Part shown: positions 56,464-64,000 of the stretch, in pieces
How positions within the stretch are numbered: the first letter of the stretch is position 1
How the letters are laid out: every line of letters begins with the position of its first letter
Assembly (NCBI GenBank): GCA_965153455.1
Contig: OZ234493.1
Coordinates: 33,408,213-33,472,212, forward strand
Reading direction: 5' to 3'
DNA length: 64,000 bases
DNA from: Sphagnum compactum
Lineage: Eukaryota; Bryophyta; Sphagnopsida; Sphagnales
Notes under the pieces: generated by a model
The model's input: the letters and a program-made list of their open reading frames with translations, nothing else
Databases searched by the model: none
Told to the model about the DNA's origin: nothing
Program-made: the position numbers and the translations under genes

Positions 56464-58435
56464 ATGCATGTTCCATGATGGAATCTTCCCCAATACGCAA
56501 AGCCGAATTCCATGGGTTTTGTACGGGGGGCTTGCTGGCTGGGGTTTGCTTGTGGTCGTCGTCGTCTACACTTCGCGGAAGAAGACGACGAAGAACAAGT
56601 AGAGACAAAGAAGGAGGGAGGAAGGGAGAGAGAGAGAGAGAAGAGAACGAGACTAAGAAGAGAGAAAGGAACAGGGTTGTCTGTTATTGGACTCCGCATC
56701 TGGAATTTGCATTTGGACGTCTGGAACCTCAGGGTTCTTTTGTTTTGTTGCTGCGTTTGCTGTTGCTCACCTTTCTTTTTTCGTTTTTGTTGCTTTCTTT
56801 TCTTGACTGTTCCTGCCAGAGAGACTTGTGGAGGAAGAAAGACGACGACGAGGCGGTGGAGAAGAACGCTTGCCGGAGGCGACGTTAGTGTGACTGGTGA
56901 GTAAAATCCCTTGGTTCTTTTTTTTTCTTTTTTCTTTTTTTTTTTTGCACAAACTCTACTACAAACACTCTCAGAGCTTTTGGCTTGATTCTTTTCTGTG
57001 CTAGCGCTTGTTTTGGGTTTTTGTCTCTGTGGATTTTGCCTTTTCGGATTCTTGATACCCTGGTGGTGTTCCGCTTTCCGTGGGTTTTGCATCTTTTTTC
57101 TTTCACCTGTCCTCTAGAAGAAGCTTTGCATCTCACCTTAGGTCACATCTTTCACATAAGCTTGAAGGAATGGAGGAGAAACTTGTTGAGGAGGAAGAGT
57201 TGAGCATGAGGCATTGTTTTGTTTCTGGCTATGTGTGCATGCGATGTTAGGATGTTGTTGCTTGTGTCTAGTGCCCTGCTGTGTGAAGCAAATTGTGTTG
57301 GCCATTGAATGAAAACGATTCATTTCTTTTTCTTGTCTGGGAGTACTTTCTTTGCTATCCTTTCACTTCAAGTCCTTCCATTGGGAATGTCATCACCACA
57401 TGATATGATGATACTTATGATGCACTGTGGAGTGCTGATTGCAATTCCTGCGGCCGCACAGCTCATTCTTATTCGTTTATTTTTCTTTTGGCGAAATAAC
57501 ATACTTCAATTTTGTCATTTGGAATGAGCAGCTGACTATTTGGTTGAAACTTGTAGGCACCAGTTGTAATGTGAAAGATATCTTTGCTTTGGATTTTCTT
57601 TCTGAGTATCTTACACTCTTCAAATATGCATTGAATTGTCTTGTGATGTCATTGCTGTGTCTTTATCATCATGACGGTATTTGTTCCTCTCCTCAGGATG
57701 GATGTCAGCTGCATTGGATGCTTACTGGTCTAGTTCACAGTCTTGATGCCTTATGTGAAGTGTTTCATTTTTTGTCCAATTTGCCAATCTAACAGCAATT
57801 ACATTCCTGGCTTATGTAACTCTGGCACTTTAGACGCAACAATCAGCAGTTGTTATTCTGTGGATGGATCAATTTGTCTCTCTGGTCAAGGGTAACAGTT
57901 TTTGGATGAGCAGAATGATAATGACCCAGTTGTAGAATTGAGGTCGATTGTTATGTCTGTTTAGATTTGGCAAGGTTGCCCTTTTCTTTTGTCTCTCTTA
58001 GTTCTTCAGAGTCTTGTTCAGGGGATCTTTTTAGCTTCTGGGATTACTTGTCTGGTTTATGCTTGGTCACAAGTTGGCCATGGAGCTGACAAGACTGTTG
58101 GGAACTGGATTGGCTCAAAGGAATCTTTTTCTCCATTACTTGTACCAAGTGAATGGTCTTTCTGGACCTGAGCTGCTTGAACTTGATTTTCTGCTAAGTA
58201 CTACCTTCTAAAGTAATTATTCCTCTGGCCTTAGTGCTTTGTTGACCTTCCTCAAGCTCAAACATCAGGTAGGTCTTGGAAGAGTCTTTCCCTAGTTTGT
58301 TTCGGCAGCTTTCTGTCTTTCACAGCTCAGCTTCCTGTGCAGCTATCATTGATTGCACTCCCTTAACTAATTCCCTTGCTTGCAGTCTTTTCCAACTTCT
58401 CATAGGCTCTTACATCGAGGCAGACACTTGAGGAT
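56464..58435 (+). other. Probable promoter, leader and leader introns of the finger gene
   Basis: Near 56620-56645 there is a GA-rich tract, and near 56918-56947 a T-rich tract after GTGAGTAAA, which looks like a leader intron donor at about 56899. A TTGCAG acceptor at about 58386 would start the exon holding the ATG at 58436. No coding exon is supported; a small ATG frame at 57169 is possible. Confidence 0.45.
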
Positions 58436-61400
58436 ATGGCTCCCACACCAGCTGGCTGTCCCTCTCTGCATGAACTTGAAGGACGTTGTGAGTATTGTGG
58501 GGAAATCTGTGACAGCACACAAGATGAGCTCAATGCAATTGCATGTACTTATGATGGATGTGCGACCCCAACAATCTACCACCAACATTGCATTGAAACA
58601 TATCTCAAAAGTATACGACTGGACAAGTATGTTTCAATGGCCATCTTTGCCTTCATGTCTATTATGTAGCTCTTTGTTTATGGTACTGCAAGGTGTTTCA
58701 GCTACAATGGTTCTTTTCCCCTTGTGACTTGCTTTTGTTTTTGACATGTTCAGTAAGGAGGTGAGGTGGCAAAAGATGTATTTTCTTGCAAGATCTTTGT
58801 ATAGATAACTTGTTCTTCACATTTGGTTTGGCTGTCTTCAGTCAAATGGTATTCCATTGGGTACTAATTGTGCAGTGTTTCTAGCTCACTTCTACTGCTT
58901 CGCATATCTTATTTTTTTGGAATGTCTTATTATGTCTTGTGCTTGTCTGGTTTTTCTTTCTATGTTATGCTTACTAAATAGGCTTATAGAAGATGCGTTT
59001 ATTCCTGATATCCCTGATTTCACTAACTTCATGTAATTAGACAATGTTGGTACCTACTGGTGGTATCATATGCTCTAAATCATTTGGTGAGCTTACTGGT
59101 GATGGCTTTCTCTTGCATTTTTTGTGTCGGTTGATAACCCAATTTTAGAAAGACAATTGACATGTTTGATGTGTATTCTTAGCCACACTATGAGATATAT
59201 TCATACATCTCATGTGGATTCCAGTCAGATTGTTCTGTGTTTGGAGTCATCAATAATCATCTAGGTTCTCAAGGCTCGGTAGCTAAAGAGCTCCTTGTAG
59301 CTCAAATGGCAACCTTAACTAAGTCTTTTGAAGAGTAAAGGTTCTTGAAAGTCCCTTGGTAATTGAACCAAAGGTTCACTTAACCAAGAAAGCTTCCTGT
59401 CTGCTGTTTCTGCCTTTGGAATCTTCAAAATGATTATTTCAAGATCACTTAAACCAAAGAGGGGAGCTTTTTAGAGCCCTCTTTGTTCTCAAATTCATGC
59501 TTTTGAAGTTCTCTGTGTTGTTTAGATCAATTGAAGCAATTGACAATCTCTGACCGGCTTGTTGAATTGCGTAGCAAAACATAGAAGGGTTACTTTCCCA
59601 ACAGGAAAGTGAGGGCATGCTTTGGACACTTCTGCAAAGACAAATCATTTACTCTATTCACATTGAGCTTTTATGGTGTTTTTTGGTTTCCTGAAGGCAA
59701 AGGAAAACTGGATTTCAATGCCCACGGGGTTGTGGGAAAGGCTCTAAGACTGAGAAACCTTGCCCTGGTCGGGTGAGTATAATTGACTCCATTTCCTACT
59801 CTGTGTTTTGAATAAGTTCTCATAAAGACAGTTAATGATTTTTTTGGAATGATCTTTCAAAATTGGAGTAATGTGCTAAATGTTCCTAATATATTTTGTT
59901 TAGCTATACCATTGCAAGTGGACAATTCAATAACAGTCAATTAGATTGGGGTTCATAGAGACCTGTGATACTTCTTCCAGGTTCTAAGGGTGGATCAAAT
60001 ATTACAAATATGGCTCATAGTACTGGGGTGAGGATATCAAGTGGATCAAATTTCATGGATTTGATGAATCTGAACTTTACTTAACTTAAAACTTCAGTTT
60101 GAAGACGTCTGGACATCCAACTTAGACTCTGCTTTCCAAGTGAAGACCTCAATATCTATGCAATTCTCTCTCTGATGAACTTGTAGGTGCCATAAGCTAA
60201 ACATTTGATATACCAGCACTCCATGTATTTGAAGGACTACTGGTGTTACTTGTGGCTGTGCAGGTTACTAAATCACATCCAATTCATGCTCGCAATGATA
60301 GTAGGTATGTTCCCCAGACTGGTGTGAGACAGTCACCTTGTGCATACTGCATGTATCATTTTTGCAAAGTAAAGGTTCACTATTTAGCCTGCACAGTTTC
60401 AACCAGAGATTTCACCCAGTTTTTATACTTGTCGAGGCCTGCTACACTGCAGACCTATTCACATTTTTTTGTCTCTTCCATCTCCTTTTCTTGCTTCCAT
60501 TCACTTTCTTCCACTCTTTTTTTCTTCCTTTTTAGATCTAATGGTGACAGTCTTCATTGCGACAGGAGACCTGTTGACCGTAGCATTAGTATGGGAACTA
60601 CTCTATTCTTATGCTGATTTGTGCGTCCATGTATAGGTATGTCTCCTTGCTTTTATGAGTCGATTCATGTTTCAGAGTTTTGTTTCCAAACTTAGTGGCC
60701 TTACTGTGTGTATCCATTGGACTCCATTCTCTGGTTTTGTAGTTTATGCTTCAAGTCATGATTAGTGGTATCGAAATATTAGCTGGAGTTCTTATAAGGA
60801 TTCCATGATCGCAATTTACCTGTCAATTGTTGAAATAAAGTCTGTGAATAGGCTCAGAAGATCTATAGTTTTAATCCTAGAAAACTGTTGTATGTCAGTC
60901 AAACATACATATACCTTTTAGAATGTTTCAAGAACGTGTAAGAGAAGCCCAAAGATTGTCTAATCTGCTAATTTGTCTTTTGAACCTTTGGACACCACTA
61001 TAACCAAAGAGGGATTTCATGCCTTCAGGTCTTCCCTTTTGAAAATGTATTGGGGATCTAAGAGATCCAAATGGAAAATAATCAATATCAAAGGATTCCA
61101 ACTGATGGCCACTCCAGGAAAGGAGATTGGATATATTCTTTGTTCTTTCTTTCCTTGACTGTAGCTTCTACAGTGAGTCAAGTGACAGAAAGTGGCTTAG
61201 AATTCATAAAGCTTCTCCTGTGTTATGGAGGAGAGAGGTTTAAATGTTCAGCTGTTCATCATAGTAGAAGGTTTGGAAGGTCAAACAGTAAATCCTTCAT
61301 CCTTCAATGAATGGGAAATTCTCAAGTCCTGTGATTATAGTCATGCTCACATGTAAAAGAAAGTCTGCCCAGCACTTATCAGGCTGTGGCTTCTGTACTG

Positions 61401-64000
61401 AATATTTGTCACGCCTACCAACCCTTTGGGTACAAACACTCTATGCATTTGCTACTAGTCCAGATTAAGATAAATGTCAACAAATTCATCCCTTACAACA
61501 TACTCCACTTCTTCCATAGATCTTGAGCTTTCTTCTGATGTAGAATACTTGTACATATACCTATACTCACAGATTGAGTATATCTGTTCTTATCTTCTTG
61601 GAGAGCAACACATGTTTGTTGTCCTTTGGTCCTCTGAAGGTAGATCGTTAGACTGTCTGATGGAAATTGCGATAGGGTTCATTGTTAACCAGTTGAGTTT
61701 GCATGCAAAGTGAGGCATCTTGTGCATGAAGCACTCTTTACCAGAATGTTCACTCTTCAGGGAATGGTCATTCAGAGAAAGTTGCCTGTGGATCCTCCAG
61801 TAAAAATCGAAGGAAGTTGAAGATGCCTGAACCAGCTCCTACAGCAGCTGGATCTCCAGCTCCTGTGAAAAAGGAGAAGGTGGAGAAGGAGAAGGAGAAA
61901 GTTCCACCATTACTCAAGTCGAAGTCAGCTAAACTAGAGAATGATGTGGATTCTGCTGATAACAAGTTACATACAACCTCGTTGAAGTCTCTGGTGCTGA
62001 ATCGAGCCACTACCTTCCCTACTTGTACAGAAAGTGTGGGGAGAAGTACTCGGGGACCTAATTATAGTGTTAAAGGTAGTTGCAGCTCTAATGACACAAC
62101 TAATGGAGGATCTAAATTGTTAACAAGAGAAGCAACTTTAGCAGCTATAGCTGCAGCTCGCTCAGAGATAGCTGCCAGCAAAGGGGGTGGAGGATTGAAA
62201 AATGGGCTTGAGATTTATGGGCAGTCAAATCAAAACCATGCAGTTGAAATTGGATCTGCACAAAATTCAGACACTGATGATGAAAATCTTCATCGGGTGG
62301 CATTGTCGAAAGATTTTAAGCAAGTAGCATCAGGTGGTAAAGGAGGAGGACCAGTTCCTTTGGTCAATGCCTGGGCAACTGGTCGACCACGGAATGGAGA
62401 GCTTGTAAGTGACATTGGAGCACTTCTCCTTAGCCATTCTTTGCAACACTTAGACCTGGTGGCAGTATTTTTTCAAATGAAGCACTTAGAAAGGCTCCAG
62501 TAGCTGAGCCTCCCTCTTGTTGGACTCTTCTCCTAGTCTTTGTTGTGGAATGGCTGATGGATGTCTACTCCTTCTCTAGGTATTTTCAGGGTCAGCTTTG
62601 GGCTCTCCTTTGGCAGCAGTAATGGGCTATGAATTACACTAAATGTCCTTTATGTTGTTTATGACAGCAGGAGTCAATCCCCCCAAGTCCACGTTTGCTA
62701 CTCCCCAATTTCCAAGTTAGGCAGCAAGAAAATCCTTTCCCTCCACTTGTACAACCTTCATCTCCTGCAGGCCTCTCAGGAGCAGACAACCACTTGGAAG
62801 CTCATCGTCTAAAGTATGTTCATGTTTCATGCAACTCCCACTGTCTTCATGGTTGGAAGAACTTGAGCATGAACCATGTTTGCAGACTTGGATCAGTAGG
62901 TGGTTTGTGAATTGTGGGATTGGAGGAAGAACCTCTTGTTTAAGAGCATGTAGCATTCAACATTGGCATGGGTGCAAATGTTCATGAGAGTTGGAGATTT
63001 CTGTGTCAAGTCATGCCCAGTTTCCAGTATTGGTGTCAATCCTCCAAGACATGAATAGGAGAACAGCAGTTTCAGTGATAGCTAGAGCATTTTGCAACTT
63101 AGGGGGTATGCAGTCAAAGTATCATGGTGTTAATTTTTTGCAGGGCCAGGACAAAAAATGAAAAGAAACACTTACAACGTGCAACAAAGGCACGAGAGAA
63201 ACGTGAAGCAGAGGAAGGTGCAGATGCAGTAGTGCCTGGAATGTCAGCTCCAGCTGATTTACTGGAAAAGCATAGCCAATTTAAACTACCACATAGGTCT
63301 GTGCCTATCCAGGGTGTGGAGAAACAATTTGGTGTTGGTAAGCGAGCTGGGCTTAGGCCTTGGAATGAAAGGTGCAAGCTTGCACTTAGTGAAAAGAAAT
63401 TTTCATGGCTTGTCAACCAGCTGCAAGAGTAAGTGTTGTCTATCCCTTCCAGAATGCTTTGTCAAGTTAGGAATTTGGCTGCAGGAGAGGATTCTTGTGT
63501 GAGATAGTTCACCTTGTTCTAAACTCATATGTGGTTGTGCTATGTTGAGGGGTTTGATTTACAGACAATGAATTTGTAACTCACATTTGATTGCATGCTG
63601 TGATTGATTTCAAGGGCTTTTAAATCTCAAGTAGGGACCTTGTCAAATACCAATTTTGTCCTCCAAAGACCATGTCTCCATTTTTTTTCTCTCTTTCCTT
63701 CCTTGTTTGGCTATTTTTCTTTCCTTCTTTTTTCTTTTCTCTTTCTCTTTTCTTTGTGTTCCTTGTTCGTCTTGGTTATTATGGTCTTCCTTATCTTTTA
63801 GCTTTTGTTGAGATACCCAGTGTTATGGCTGAGAGTTCCCTTTACTTTTGATTTTATGGTAGAAACTCGGTACATTGTTCAATGTTTGACATTGTCCTGC
63901 ACCCATAGCTGGGAGTTTTTGACCTTGTTTCCTTCTTTTCATGCAGGTATGGATTTGCTGATTGGCAATCAATCTTGGCAGTTCGTATTTGTGGCAGTGA
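58436..64000 (+). CDS. Cys/His-rich zinc-finger protein, 3' end outside the window
   Basis: I do not recognise the family. Eight exons join in phase: 58436-58626, 59697-59772, 60264-60304, 60536-60588, 61761-62404, 62668-62813, 63144-63428 and 63947 to the edge, giving at least 496 aa. Residues 18-86 hold a RING/PHD-like cross-brace candidate: CEYC (18-21), C25, C37, C42, H49, H51, C52, C72, C76 and C86. The middle is basic and low complexity (KKEKVEKEKEKVPP), followed by a Ser/Gly/Asn-rich part and an alanine-rich helix (LAAIAAARSEIAAS). The last exons have RATKAREKREAEEGAD, then conserved-looking GVGKRAGLRPWNERCKLAL and YGFADWQSILAVRI. The start is the first ATG of its exon. An alternative acceptor at about 58405 would keep the frame open upstream, so the N-terminus could be longer. 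Presumably nuclear or cytosolic; E3 ligase activity is only a possibility. Confidence 0.75.

Noticed and set aside
56451-57092. 213-codon minus-strand frame upstream of the finger gene
   Set aside because: Lys/Gln/Ser-rich translation of purine-rich leader DNA, opposite to the likely transcript; no family signal.
1-64000. tRNA, rRNA, organellar inserts or viral genes
   Set aside because: I saw no T-loop plus acceptor pairing, rRNA landmark, plastid gene or viral protein signature by eye. A covariance-model scan could still reveal small RNAs.

Overview
The window is nuclear DNA of a land plant. Every recognisable gene is a plant or general eukaryotic family, most coding sequence is split by GT-AG introns, and promoter motifs such as telo-boxes are plant-like. 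Two transposon-derived protein remnants resemble families I associate with seed-free plants, so a moss, liverwort, lycophyte or fern is the best guess. The species is not resolved. I rebuilt splice models by hand from reading frame, intron phase and family similarity.

Layout. At 1.0-2.4 kb on the minus strand lies a UBC19/20 (UBE2C)-type ubiquitin-conjugating enzyme of 6 exons. From 2.5 to 9.3 kb is a repeat-rich stretch with a 211 bp inverted-repeat element, minisatellites, a decayed minus-strand coding region and pyrimidine-rich DNA. At 9.7-15.4 kb on the minus strand is a complete 12-exon AATF/Bfr2 (TRAUB) ribosome-biogenesis gene, preceded by a tandem array combining telo-boxes and site II motifs. 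From 15.8 to 20.4 kb is AT-rich spacer with three diverged copies of one long repeat. At 21.8-24.0 kb on the plus strand is an unrecognised serine-rich, acidic protein with a perfect in-frame 51 bp duplication. At 25.3-25.5 kb there are two orphan terminal exons. At 26.1-28.1 kb on the minus strand is a 3-exon SUMO gene.

At 29.6-35.6 kb on the plus strand is a 9-exon TVP38/TMEM64 (VTT-domain) membrane protein with a G-quadruplex-type run touching its start codon. From 35.6 to 41.7 kb is AT-rich spacer, followed by a 42 bp minisatellite and a 1 kb GAATGAATG-type array. At 44.1-45.6 kb on the plus strand is an intronless RUP-type WD40 protein (repressor of UV-B signalling). At 46.9-51.3 kb on the minus strand is a 9-exon TPR protein with a twin-arginine, thylakoid-lumen-like leader. 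At 51.6-52.0 kb is a second inverted-repeat element. From 52 to 56.4 kb is AT-rich spacer holding a frameshifted BED/hAT-like transposase pseudogene. From 58.4 kb to the right edge on the plus strand is a Cys/His-rich finger protein that runs off the window.

The genes are unrelated housekeeping and regulatory loci, not an operon or cluster. Two act in ubiquitin-like modification (the E2 and SUMO), one in ribosome assembly, one in UV-B signalling and one probably in the chloroplast. I did not find a convincing new multi-gene system. The strongest unusual signals are in leaders and promoters (telo-box/site II array, G-quadruplex runs) and in the unexplained genes and repeats.
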